A DNA stretch of 64,000 bases, taken from Aporrectodea caliginosa. Its lineage: Eukaryota > Annelida > Clitellata > Crassiclitellata > Lumbricidae. The notes under the pieces were generated by a model that was given only the letters and a program-made list of their open reading frames with translations, was not told the DNA's origin and did no database searches. This document shows positions 34,241 to 45,121 of the stretch, one piece after another. Position numbers and translations under genes: made by a program. The stretch lies in assembly GCA_020284085.1 (NCBI GenBank), contig JACEVL010000006.1, positions 1-64,000 of the forward strand. The letters are read 5' to 3'. Each line of letters starts with the position of its first letter. The stretch's first letter is position 1.

Positions 34241-34989
34241 CATAGGCAGAGACTTGGTCTTGGGTTTGGGTGGACCGGCGGATCGGCCGAAGGACGATTG
34301 GCGAGGCGCGAAGCGCCGAGTAGGGAGAGGGGTTTGGGGAGAGGATGTGCCCCCTCCCCTATTAAATTTTTTTAAAATTTCCACACTGTAATGGTAGTAT
34401 TTTAAGCTGTCATTTGAAAAAAATTGCTCTATAATTTGAGTGCTGATAGGAACCAGCTGTCACTCGTAGCTTACATGTAGTTTGAGTCGTGTTTGAATTT
34501 GGGGAGGGGTTTGGGCAGGGGGATGTGCCCCCCAATCTAAATAGTTTTGAATTTCCACACTGTAATGGCAGCATTGGGGGCCCGTGGCGCACTGGAAAAC
34601 ATCTGGCACAGAGACCGAGAGGTACCGAGTTCGAGCCCCCGTTGGGCGGATATGCTTTGTAGGCTGCTATTAGCGCCGTTGTATTGCAAGCTGTCTGTTC
34701 TGTTAGTAGTTAAGATTTCAATTGCATAACATGTAAATCTACAGCGCAGTGCGTTTGTCAGGCGCTTATTAAAGAAAAGATATTATTATTATTATTATTT
34801 TAAGCTGTCATCTGAACAAAATTGCTCTATTATTTGAGTGCTGATAAAAAACCAGCTGTCACTTGTACTTATTATTATTATGTTCATGAAATATTTCAGA
34901 AATATTGGGGGGATATAAGCAGCTCCGTCCCCCCCCCACCTCAAGTTTCGGGGGACCGTCCCCCTGTTCCCCCTAAGTCTCCGCCCCTA
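34241..34989. mobile_element. hAT-type composite element with a nested SINE
   Basis: Flanked by a perfect 8-bp duplication GTTGACAC (34233-34240, 34990-34997). The ends are related inverted repeats (CATAGGCAGAGACTT; right end in reverse TAGGGGCGGAGACTT). The inside holds two copies of a unit of about 150 bp beginning TTTCCACACTGTAATGG (34378 and 34552). The second copy is split by a SINE (34575-34799). A third related unit occurs at 59380-59500. Confidence 0.7.
34575..34799 (+). mobile_element. tRNA-derived SINE with (ATT)n tail
   Basis: Head GGGGGCCCGTGGCGCACTGG, B box GAGTTCGAGCCCC, body AATTGCATAACATGTAAATC and AGCGCAGTGCGTTTGTCAGG, tail (ATT)n. A truncated copy of the same 3' part lies at 35325-35434. 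Confidence 0.8.
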
Positions 34990-35324
34990 GTTGACACCTA
35001 TGGTTTGAGTCCATGGAGAGAAATGTAAATGTTTCTATAGCGACCGCATATGTCCATTTAGGGTCCCCGTGCTAGCCCGAGATTTAAATCTCTGAAATAA
35101 GCCAGCAGAGGTGCATGAGACGCAGCCTGTGCTTTTACCAATGTAGCTAACTGGACCGGTTTAGTCTATTTTGATATCATGCACGAAACAGCTGCAGAAT
35201 ATGCCCACTCTTAAAAAGAATGATACTCATGAAAAAGATGCAAACAAAAGCAATATCCTGGTAAACGCATTATCAGAATGTCACCGTCCAATTCTTCAGC
35301 TTTTCTTTTTAGTTTTAGTTTTTC

Positions 35325-35434
35325 TGTTAGTAGTTAACTAGTTAAGATTGTTTCAATTGCATAACATGTAAATGTACAGCGCAGTGCGTTTGTCAGGCGC
35401 TAAATTAAAGAAAAAATATTATTATTATTATTTT
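35325..35434 (+). mobile_element. 5'-truncated copy of the (ATT)n-tailed SINE
   Basis: Matches CTGTTAGTAGTTAA, AATTGCATAACATGTAAATG and CAGCGCAGTGCGTTTGTCAGG of the 34575 copy and ends in (ATT)n. The tRNA head is missing. Confidence 0.75.
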
Positions 35435-35510
35435 TTTTTAAACTTACTTATAAACAGAAGCTGCACAGTCACCGACGACCCGACGACTACACTGTAACAG
35501 AATCCACCAC

Positions 35511-35925
35511 CAGTGCGATCACTCTCCATTTTCTGAAATCCCAAGCTCTTTCCAGAAATATTCCAAGATTGGCCAAAAGTGTACAAAAAAATCCCAAGTT
35601 ACTGAAAACGAGAAAGTTGCGATGAAATATGAAATGCATTTTAACTATCACAATTATTCACAAAAATGACCAGTTAACAACTCGCAAAGAAAAACCGGAG
35701 CATAATATAACAAATTACAATGTTTAAAAGTAACGATAATAATAAATGTCTTTCACTGAGAGAGTTTTTCTAATCTGATTCGCTGCCACTGTTGAAAACT
35801 ATGGTAAAAAAACTAGTCTGTAGACCATAGGAAAGAAAAATAAGATTGCTCTGCAAAATCCCCAGATCCCAAGTCGACTCCAAATTCCCAAGATCTTGTG
35901 AGAATCTCAAGGACTGGTCACATTG
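35511..35925 (-). mobile_element. hAT-type MITE family 2, uninterrupted copy
   Basis: Ends CAGTGCGATCACT and ACTGGTCACATTG. It is the reverse-oriented homologue of 45122-46078 without the LINE that splits that copy. Flanks TCCACCAC/GCCGCCAC are a decayed TSD (6 of 8). Multiple AATCCCAAG/CTTGGGATT words lie near both ends. Confidence 0.75.
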
Positions 35926-36638
35926 GCCGCCACTAATTTCTATGAATAAGTTTTATGCTCGTTCTTCTATGGTTTCATGCTATATTCGTGTTTTGACCCA
36001 GGGTCGATTTTGTATATACCTTCTGGATAAATCTGGGACTAATATATTAGTCCCAGAATAAACTGTCTTCAGAAATGTATCTTCTAGAAACATTACCAAC
36101 AAAGATGTCTAGACAGATCCGTATGCAAAGTTTTGGACCCTAAAACGGAAAATGATAAATCTTCTGCGGCGGAAGGTTCCGCCGCACTAGAAACGAAAAT
36201 TTTACTTTTTAATTACTTACTTACTTTCTGCACGGAAAACCTTCGCGCATGCGCAAACCGTCGACCGTGCCATGGATTGGTTGCAGCACACTGGCATACT
36301 CACGTAACTAGGCGCCACAACATGTGCTTTGACCGTTCTTCGTTGTCTCAGACAAAAGTAGGTAAAGTAGAAGTCTCAATAAATTAACAGCCTGGTCGTG
36401 ATCGGAAGCTATCTATACCAACTATTTTTAATTGTTAGCCAAATGCACGTAGGTCTCAACGCAGACTGGAACATTGGACCTATTATATGAGTGGTACTAA
36501 AGTCGTTGCATTGTGCGAGTGCGCTCTCTTCTGCTCCATAATCTTTGTTATGTAAGTTTGTTGTTGCCAGGCAAGGTCCTTGACATCGACACGTCGATGG
36601 TCCTTGACTGTTTGGTTCAGTTCATTTAAAATTTCAAC
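35926..36638. other. ARL16 upstream region
   Basis: Non-coding as far as I can see. It includes a CpG-containing stretch around 36240-36300 (GCGCATGCGCAA, an NRF-1-like palindromic site) that may be part of the ARL16 promoter. No TATA box stands out. Confidence 0.3.
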
Positions 36639-39600
36639 ATGTGTCTTGTTTTGGGTCCTCCTGCTGTAGGAAAAACGCTCCTACTCAAAAGATTACAATG
36701 TATCCTTGAAGTGCATTGGCATGTAAGCTTTCCCAATACGGCAGTAATAAGTAATGTTGCTGTGGTAGTTGTACGGTACGTGATCTAAACATAATGTAAA
36801 TGTAAATCTCCGAGATTTCTAGGGAAAGCAGAAAAGCTGTGCCATGGTAACCAGTTATCTATTTACTCTCTATAGCCAGGTTTAAAGTGTCCGTGTCAGG
36901 TCAGGACCCGGAAGGGTAGGAACGGTCGAGACGGCTTGGTGCAAAAAGGTTTTTAGTCCAGCGCTTTGATCACTACATATAGACTACTGTGAGGTAATTT
37001 GGAAAGCAATCTGTGAATCCAATTGAGATTGTAGTAAAATGCTATCGTGCATGAAATTGGCAAAAATATTTCCTCCAAACCTTTATCTTATGACAAAAGT
37101 GGCCAAACTGCACCCTGTTGGTCTTAACCCTCGGGCTACCAAGGGGGGGGGATGGTTGCCACCCCCCTAGGTTTTTGTCATCTCAAACTTTTTCCGTATG
37201 GAATAAAAATTTGACCTTTTAGGTAGCTGTAGGGGGGTTCATTTACACACGTTTTGAGGTAAAATGTGAGATGATATCTCACACCGTTCAAAAGTTATTA
37301 CCCGAGGTACCAGGGGGGTGGATACCACCCCCTAGATTTTCGACTATATCTTATCCGTCATTTAATATTAAGAGACACAAATTATACCATTCTATAGAGG
37401 GAATGTGGGGCTACATTTCTATGGTCACTGAGTTGACCTGAGACAACCGGAAGTGCTCAAAATAAATAATAATACGCGTAATATGCGTGAAAAATGGCTG
37501 AATGGAAGCACTCCCCTTAGTTTTTTGTCTGTAGCGTATTCATTTGTCTTCCTGGAAGAGAAACAAGGATACCATCTTTTAGAGGGAATGAAGGGCTTCA
37601 TTTGCATACCTACATCTTTGTCTTTTGAATACCGGAAGTGATCAAAATAAATAATAATACGCGTAATCTGTGTGAAAATGGCTGAATACAGCATTACAAC
37701 GTAAACCGATATATATGTATGGATATATATGTATGGATGTACATTTATACTATATAAAATGTGTAGGGATGATTTTGTGTATCTTTTATACATAGATTAG
37801 TTTCAAAACACACATAATCTTATATTTGTTTATCCAAAAAGTACAAAATGTACGCAATAATATACAATATTGCTAATTAATGGGTTCCGTTGTTAAAAGT
37901 GATGTAATTTCGAGGTGCATTCACATAATGTACAACTAAATATACCATTCTGTGCAGAAATGAATGCTGAATTCAATGCTATATTACAAGTTATGATATG
38001 TAAAACCAAACACGAAATCCAGGGGGTGGTAACCACCCCCCCTTGGTAGCCAGTGTTACAAAAAAAGCTTGGTAGCCCTAGGTTTAACAACAGATTTGAC
38101 ATAGGGTGCATGACAGTACTAGTATTTAATAGTTTAACGGCATTTTTAGAATTAGATTTAGACAAGGATTACATTCTTGCGTTCGCTGGCCTTTGAAATT
38201 TATGATAATTATATTTGAGTCACTGAGTTAGGCAGTACTGAAGTATTGAGTGTGAGGGGAAACATATTTTTGCTTTAATTAAAAAACTGTGAATTTCTGG
38301 CAAAGTCTTTCCTTAGCACTATGCTTCAGCTTGCTCTACCAAAGGTAACTATGTGGAATTGGAGGATGCTCCTCCCACAATGCCAACAGTAAGTGAGTTT
38401 TTGTTTGATCTCAGAGCCTCAGATGGCAAGTAATTGTTTGAATTTTACTGCATATGTGAACATTTAGCAAATATTATTTTGCATGTAAAACTCTAGGATG
38501 CATGAATAGTTTTACTTTTGCTGTCCAATGCAGCATAGCCAGTTACAGAAATGCCAGTTGTTTTCAGTTAGGTCTTATGGATGTTAAGTAGGTGAAGACA
38601 CTTACAGACATAATTGATTTCATTTATGACTAACTGCCTATTGATTGGATTGCTGTATGATTAATATGTTCGGGTTGAATACTAATTAATTGCTGATTAA
38701 TGGTTGTTTTATTGATTTAATTGATTTGACTGATACATTTGATTGTCGATTGCTTGAATGAGAGGGTTTCACATTTTGGGGCTTCTGCACAGTAATGGCT
38801 TCCCAAGTCTCAAACCCTGGAGACTTATTCCAAGTCATGCTGTTGCATGTCAGAATCCTTAAAAGCAGATTTGAGTTGAGTCTTGAGTCCAGTAAATGTG
38901 CTATTTAGTACCTAAACTTTGGTGATGTATGGATAAACTTTGGTGATGTATGGAAATAAATTATGCAGAAATATGGGCAACCATGTGGGACATGAACAGC
39001 AACAAACATTGCTTCTATTTTAGTGTAAACTTGCAGTTGTCTTTCTGGGTTTAGTGTATATCCATGAAGCTGTTTTATATTGCAGGTTGGCACAAATTTA
39101 GTGAACATTGTTACTGGGAAAAAGAGTGAATTGGTACTTCGAGAACTGGGTGGTTGCATGGCCCCTGTTTGGCCAACTTACTTCAAGGACTGTCCTGCTG
39201 TTCTGGTTAGTTTCTTGCCATTCTCATTCCTAGGAAAAAAATTGTCAGTTGCTGTTTAATGATGCTGTGTCATAACAAAGATGATTAGCATCACTTCTTC
39301 CTTTCTCCAAGTTTGGGACTGGCACTACCACCAGAGTAGGGGCAGTGGTGGAGTTCTCTAGGAAATTAAGTAGTTTGAAATTATGTAGGAAATTATAGCA
39401 ATGTAATAAAATGAGACAAAGGGAGAGACAGTATTGTATTGTATTGTATTTGAACACTTGTTATAGCGCCCCTACCAGATTTATAGGCGCAACTGCGGAA
39501 CGCTGAATCGGAAAAGGAGGACTTGCCCAGGGAGAGACTTTGAGGTGGACAACCCGCAACCCTCCAGCTGCAAGGCACCGAACATACCCCTAAACCACTG

Positions 39601-40578
39601 CGCCCCAGTAGGATGAATCAAGGTCATTCCAACATGCAAATACTTAGATGCAGAGTTCTACACAATGTAAATGACTTACAAATGCCTGATCACACAGTGA
39701 CACACACACACGCACATACTGCATCCCTTGTAATTTGTTAACATTTTATTGGTATTCTCTATTGTTTTAGTTCGTCATTGATGCTTCCAATCGCCACCAG
39801 GTGTCAGCAGCATGCATTCAGTTGCTCGATCTTCTGAGTAACAGTGCTCTCAAGTCGACTCCTGTCTTAATTATTCTAAACAAATGGTGAGATTTCAGCA
39901 TATGCTACAGCAATAATCAGTTCAAAACATGGTTATTTAATGCTTTAATGATGAGAGTGTACTAAATGCAAGTGGTAAACCAATACAGCTCATTGTTAAG
40001 ATGTTAAAGTACTTTTCAAGCATTTCAGTTTTGCTGAGTTAGAAATTAAATCAAAGTAATCCATTTTCTCTGTATCATTGTTTACAGCTTGAATGACCAG
40101 TGCCTGTTTAACAATCGTGCACCATGAGTAACTTTGATGAGCCAATCATTTTTCTAATTGTACAGATCCAAAAATGTTTCTTGGAAATGCTCCAATGCTT
40201 TTGGAATGCTTACAGAACTTGGCTGATTTAACGTAATATATTGAGGAATGTAGAGGCAGAACCAAGTGCCTTAACTGATTCAGTAGTCCAACTATGATCG
40301 GCACATTTAGACATTCTTCCCTTGATTTAGTTCTGAAGTAATGTCATTTGGATTGTGTTGGATGTCACAAATTTCTGGTCAGTTTTTCCACTGGAGGTGT
40401 TTTGTTTTTCAGTGATCTGCCCAACACAATGAATCGCGTGGAAATGGAATCCATATTTCGTCTCACTGACATTGTACGACATTCAACTCAAACCGTTCGA
40501 GTAATTGAATGCAGTGCGAGAGATGGTACAGGACTGGCACACATTGTTCAATGGATACAGCAGAACATTCATTTATAG
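36639..40578 (+). CDS. ARL16: ARL16, atypical ARF-like small GTPase (five exons)
   Basis: Exons: 36639-36699, 38330-38388, 39086-39205, 39771-39886, 40413-40578. All have GT-AG borders and the phases fit (1,0,0,2), giving 173 aa. ARL16 is a divergent ARF-family GTPase reported in vertebrates to act in ciliary traffic and RIG-I regulation. Seen here: P-loop GPPAVGKT at residues 6-13 beginning almost at the start Met, the switch I Thr in PTVGTNL (about 39-45), RELGGC replacing the usual DxGG of switch II, as I recall also in human ARL16, NKCD at 117-120 for guanine recognition, and CSARDGTG as the G5 loop. There is no N-terminal amphipathic helix or Gly2 myristoylation site, as known for ARL16. 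The stop codon TAG at 40576-40578 lies inside the 8-bp target-site duplication of a hAT element that starts at the next base, so the immediate 3' UTR is transposon sequence. Confidence 0.94.
37128..38083. mobile_element. piggyBac-like element (TTAA) in ARL16 intron 1
   Basis: Ends CCCTCGGGCTACCAAG and CTTGGTAGCCCTAGGT, bordered by TTAA (37124-37127, 38084-38087). GGGGGTGG..CCACCCCC stems are repeated at both sub-ends. It contains a direct duplication of about 185 bp (AGAGGGAATG...ACCGGAAGTG.TCAAAATAAA at about 37396 and 37581). No transposase. Confidence 0.75.
39429..39607 (-). mobile_element. tRNA-derived SINE, (AATAC)n tail, copy 1
   Basis: Minus-strand head CTGGGGCGCAGTGGTTTAGG, body GGTGCCTTGCAGCTGGAGGG, end GGGGCGCTATAACAAGTGTT and (AATAC)n tail. 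Homologous to 58526-58755. Located in ARL16 intron 3. Confidence 0.85.
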
Positions 40579-40627
40579 TAGGCTGACCAGATATTGGAAA
40601 CTAAAAACCGGGACACTTCAATCACAA

Positions 40628-40633
40628 AATAAA
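40628..40633 (+). promoter_or_regulatory. Candidate poly(A) signal AATAAA for ARL16, inside a transposon
   Basis: This is the first AATAAA after the ARL16 stop, 50 bp downstream and inside the hAT element at 40579-41523. If used, the element supplies the gene's 3' end. The motif is certain; its use is inferred. Confidence 0.4.
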
Positions 40634-41071
40634 TTTGTGAAGTTGACAATAATTAATATAATAATATAACTTGCACAAATATCTATTTTATGCTTATTAT
40701 ATTGGTATAAGATTATAAGACTAAGTGAAAGGTTTTATTCAAATCAGCCTTTTAAATTTAAATTAAATTCCAAATTTCTCAAATCCGTTACTCAAATTTG
40801 ACACCTGAATGTATGCTTCTTAAAAGTTTTTTTGTCTGCTAATATTCTGTCATAAAATTCAACACACGTTTCTTCCATATTCACTGCTGGACAAGAATAA
40901 AAACTCGGCCTTCAGATCGTCGTTAAAAGAACATTTTCGTTTTGACATTTTATAATCTTATTTCAGTAATTTAGTTTTAAATTGTAGGATTTAGATTTTA
41001 AATTAAAAATTATTATTTATGAAAACGTGCTTTATCAGAATATTATCACTACGACAATATGACGTTTACAA

Positions 41072-41214
41072 TACGGTTGCCACCTCCTAAGGATACGAAT
41101 CCTGGAGATTCAAGGAATTTTTTTACATTTGCAATTGTGGTGGTGTTTAACGCATAGGAGATCATATCGAAATACGGGAGACTCCCGCCCAATCCGGGAG
41201 AGGTGGCAACCCTA
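41072..41214. mobile_element. 143-bp hAT-type MITE nested in 40579-41523
   Basis: TIR TACGGTTGCCACCTC and GAGGTGGCAACCCTA with a perfect 8-bp duplication GTTTACAA (41064-41071, 41215-41222). Confidence 0.9.
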
Positions 41215-41618
41215 GTTTACAACCGGAAGAGGTATAAAGCATGGCAATAAATAAAAGTGAGATTAAAAATGAATTTACTCGCCAGATGCCAGTAGTAAAA
41301 TCAAGGAGACGTTGATAAAGTAAACTAAGTAGGCCTATATCCTTTATTTGATCACATGACAAATGCACATGAAATACATCATATAATATTATAAGATCGG
41401 AAAGTCAGGTCAGTTTTTAAAAACCGGGACATATTTAGAGTTTGGCCTACCTTTCCCAGCAGCCGGGACAGCTAGCAGAAAATCGGGACTGTCCCGGGAA
41501 AACCGGGACGTCTGGTCAGCCTAATTTATAGACGTCTTTATGTACTGCCTCTGTACTGATTAGTTGTTATAGGGACATTGCATTTATTTGTGACAACTTT
41601 TCACTCAGTGATCAGATC

Positions 41619-41919
41619 CAGGGCTGTTAAAGGTTTGGTTTTTTGTTTTTTTTACAAATTTCAAAATTATAAATTCCAAAAATGTCATCTCTTCAACTCT
41701 CTTGGCAATTGTTGTATGGTCTTTGTTAAGTTCGTTTTATGACATTCTACGGTTCTAGTTCTAGTTAATTTCATTTATATGCATCTGATTAATTTGAACG
41801 GTATTATGCCATTTTTATGAGTTTTATGATCCGAAATAGGAAAAGCTCAAAAACAAAAAACAAAAAAATCAAAGAACCAACTTTTCATTTTGAAAAAAGT
41901 TTGGTTTTTTGCACCCCTG
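41619..41919 (+). mobile_element. hAT-type MITE family 1, copy 2
   Basis: Ends CAGGGCTGTTAAAGG and TTTTTTGCACCCCTG. The flanks ATCAGATC/ATCTGATC match at 7 of 8. Core strongly similar to 8335-8698 (reverse) and 58156-58484. Confidence 0.88.
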
Positions 41920-42235
41920 ATCTGATCTCCTTTTACCAATCTATCCTTGTCAAGCTAGTCATCATTCACTGATATTCAGGGTTTTTAACTAAACCCATAA
42001 ATTCATCTTTGGTCATCTACTGAAGTGTTATTGCTATACAATGAAGAATGTCATAGGCCTATTGGGTTAATGACTTAATAGCATAGATTGGAATATGCAC
42101 TGCGATCTCATTAGAGATCGGACTCAACAGCTTCTTAAGTAGGCATATATATATATATATAGGCCCACATGTATAGCCATTACATTATATTATTATCCTA
42201 AAAGAAAATGATTTTATTCAAGTCAACACAATACT

Positions 42236-42400
42236 ATCAAATCAAATCAAATCATTTATTTGGTGACCAACAAACAACAGTAGTACACAATCAATGGGAA
42301 AGTAGAGTCACACAGGGGACCCTGAAAGGGTCTTACGGCCCCGCTAAGTAGGGCCCCTAAGGTTGCAGTACAGCCTCATGAGGAAAGCCAATGTATTTAA
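42236..42400 (-). mobile_element. Probable LINE 3' end with (AATCA)n
   Basis: (TCAAA)n next to TCATTTATTTGGTGACCAAC, followed by GC-rich sequence (GGGACCCTGAAAGGGTC), fits a minus-oriented retroelement 3' end. No coding remnant was seen. Confidence 0.35.
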
Positions 42401-43173
42401 CTGGTCTGAAACTAAGCGTATTAAACAACAGGCCCTATAATATATCACAAAGAATAAAGAACAACTCTTCAATTAAAACAGCAAGTTCTCAATAATAATA
42501 ATAATATAATATGAAAGATGCTAGTCTAGAGCCTAAATGTAACTTAACTCACTACAACATGCTGTTTATGCAAATGTATGTGATGCATATAGGCCTACCT
42601 CACTTCTAACGAGAATCCTTATTTGAGTTCAGTTACGTTTGCTTCAGTAATTATAGTACAGATCCGCTGAAGCTAACAATTATAGAAACCCCATAGTACA
42701 AAAGGATAGCTGTAAAACTTCATGAACTGCTGCAATTCGTTAAACTCTACACAGAGGGCCTAACTGACATGAACGTATAAGAGAAATTTCGATTACATAG
42801 GCCTACATTGCATTATAAGGTTCAACCAATTTTACATAAGTAATTACTGCAAAAATTATTAAATTTTGGTTGGTTTTCGGGCACTGGAAAACTACAAGAT
42901 AAAGACGGAGAGATTCGTGAGTAGCTTTTACATCACAATGTCTGACTGCATTTTGTTCATCTTGATCGCGAATCTTACTGACATAGGAAAACAAAAGCGG
43001 TCGTAGGCCTACAGCAATCCATCAGATTCGACCAATCAGATAGGAGCGCTTCGCGATCGCTTAAAAGCTGCATGAGTGGGTAGATTGGGCTCAAATTGGC
43101 TCTCATTATTTTAGTCTTCACATAGCACGAAATTTGGCTGATTGAGCGGTCTACCTGTATACAAATTTCAACC

Positions 43174-43323
43174 AGGGTGAGAATTGCCGGGAGGGTATGG
43201 GGGGGAGGGGTTCAACCCCCTAGTCTTTCTTAGGCTCCCATAGTAAAGTCTACATTTCACACCCAAACTGCACATAAATCAACGTCTAACCCCCCCCAGT
43301 TATTTTTTTACAATTCCCATACT
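43174..43323 (-). repeat. Dispersed repeat, copy 2 (partner of 1548-1686)
   Basis: Reverse-oriented homologue of 1548-1686, containing TTAGGCTCCCATAGTAAAGT and ending in AATTCCCATACT. Confidence 0.75.
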
Positions 43324-43484
43324 GATTTCAACTGATGTCGCTCGTGAATAAGCTGGTGCCCTGCGCTCAGCTTTTGAGTACGTGGCGCTTTAGAAATTTT
43401 GAGATTACGATTAACCTACACAAAGTAATTCTTGGCAATGGAGCACAGGCCTATATACATCGAAACGTAGGCCTATACGAATAT

Positions 43485-44012
43485 ACAACCTCCATGATTT
43501 CGTTAATACGAATCTGATACAACCTCCATGATTTCTTTAATACGAATCTGATACAACCTCCATGATTTCTTTAATACGAATCTGATACAACCTCCATGAT
43601 TTCTTTAATACGAATCTGATACAACCTCCATGATTTCTTTAATACGAATCTGATACAACCTCCATGATTTCTTTAATACGAATCTGATACAACCTCCATG
43701 ATTTCTTTAATACGAATCTGATACAACCTCCATGATTTCGTTAATACGAATCTGATACAACCTCCATGATTTCGTTAATACGAATCTGATACAACCTCCA
43801 TGATTTCTTTAATACGAATCTGATACAACCTCCATGATTTCTTTAATACGAATCTGATACAACCTCCATGATTTCTTTAATACGAATCTGATACAACCTC
43901 CATGATTTCTTTAATACGAATCTGATACAACCTCCATGATTTCTTTAATACGAATCTGATACAACCTCCATGATTTCGTTAATACGAATCTGATACAACC
44001 TCCATGATTTCT
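43485..44012. repeat. 34-bp minisatellite, about 15.5 copies
   Basis: Unit ACAACCTCCATGATTTC followed by TTTAATACGAATCTGAT. Copies are almost identical, differing mainly at one site (TTTCTTT versus TTTCGTT). The homogeneity implies recent expansion. Confidence 0.95.
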
Positions 44013-44604
44013 CTAGTGGAGTTTAAAACCAGTGACGTAACGAGGACTTTTTGTTTGGGTGGGGTGCTTTAAGCCTTGAGTATTGCGAGTGCGGTGGTAG
44101 CCCGAGCCTATACAGTGAGGGGGGCTTGATGTATTTTGGGGCTTCAGCTTCGCCGTGTCAGCTACAGTCTATGTCACATGCAGGGACTTGAATGGATTTT
44201 TAATATTAACATCTGTACGGGGTTGAAACTCCACAGTTGGTAACATAATTACAATATTGTTTAAGAAGTTCAGAGAAAGAAATGTAGGGGGTCATGAAAT
44301 TTCTTAGAAACTTGTAGGCCTACTGCAGATGAGTCTTCATGAGTCTTAAATACTTTTGTAGGCCTGTGCCGCCTGTAGGCCTAACATTGTACGCCTTTCA
44401 CTTCAAACTGTTCGAATGAATGAATGATTCAAGTAGCGGAGTCTGGCACGTTAAACTCGTATCATTGATAATCATCATTCATTCATTCGTTCAAATAGGC
44501 TAAGCCTCCATGTATGATATATTTGGTAGGCCTACATTTCAGATTAAAAAAATTGGTTGAGTTGCTTGGCTGCAGCAGAGACGATAGGCCCCTATTGGTC
44601 AAAA

Positions 44605-44735
44605 GAATGAGAGACCTACACGTGGCTGGACAAAGAAGAATCATTTTCATGGGATACACTGAAATTCGGGTTCACTTTGATTTTAAATATTTCTATTTGC
44701 AAAATCTCCCCATAAAAGCTCCCACCCCTTGTAGC
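44605..44735 (+). repeat. Dispersed repeat pair, copy 1 (copy 2 at 46301-46430)
   Basis: GAGAGACCTACACGTGGCTG then GACAAAGAAGAATCATTTTC recurs at 46301-46430 in the same orientation. No ends were resolved. Confidence 0.65.
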
Positions 44736-45121
44736 CTAATTTACATACAGGCTTCTCTTAAAACGAAGCCATAAAGACAACCAATGGCTGATGTCGAACT
44801 CAAAAGGCTTAACACTGGGATCGTAATTCGCTATTCAACAACAATCATCCACGGCCATTTTCTTCGCTCGTCATCCCCTCCCTCACTTCCTCCCTCCCTT
44901 CTTTCCTTCCTGTCTAGGCTGTCTCCCCCTCCTTCCAGAAGCGAGACGCGAGGCCGAACCTTTGAAGAAAGCAAGTCTGCGTTTTGGCGCTAAAAGGGAT
45001 TTCGGCGCAACTGCACTAACACGCTCCCCACCCCTTCTAGGCCGCATGGCTTCAAAGAAGTTTTGCTACGTCAAAGGCTTGGGCAACCAGGGAGTGGGGG
45101 AGGAAATTTGAACAAAGTGAT

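Larger units (their letters stand above)
40579..41523. mobile_element. hAT-type MITE abutting the ARL16 stop codon
   Basis: TIR TAGGCTGACCAGA and TCTGGTCAGCCTA, flanked by a perfect 8-bp duplication ATTTATAG (40571-40578, 41524-41531). Its sub-ends are rich in AACCGGGAC words. It contains a smaller nested hAT MITE (41072-41214). No ORF. Confidence 0.92.

Noticed and set aside
34220..34391. ORFs with pieces like WTGGSAEGRLARREAPSREG
   Set aside because: GC-rich interior of a MITE; no homologue recognised and it is flanked by an 8-bp TSD.
42803..42994. 63-codon minus ORF (SKIRDQDEQNAVRHCDVKAT...)
   Set aside because: It looks slightly protein-like, but I could not match a family, find a convincing donor/acceptor pair, or link it to a neighbouring exon.
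44514..44774. 86-codon plus ORF
   Set aside because: It overlaps a dispersed repeat whose second copy at 46301 does not keep the frame.
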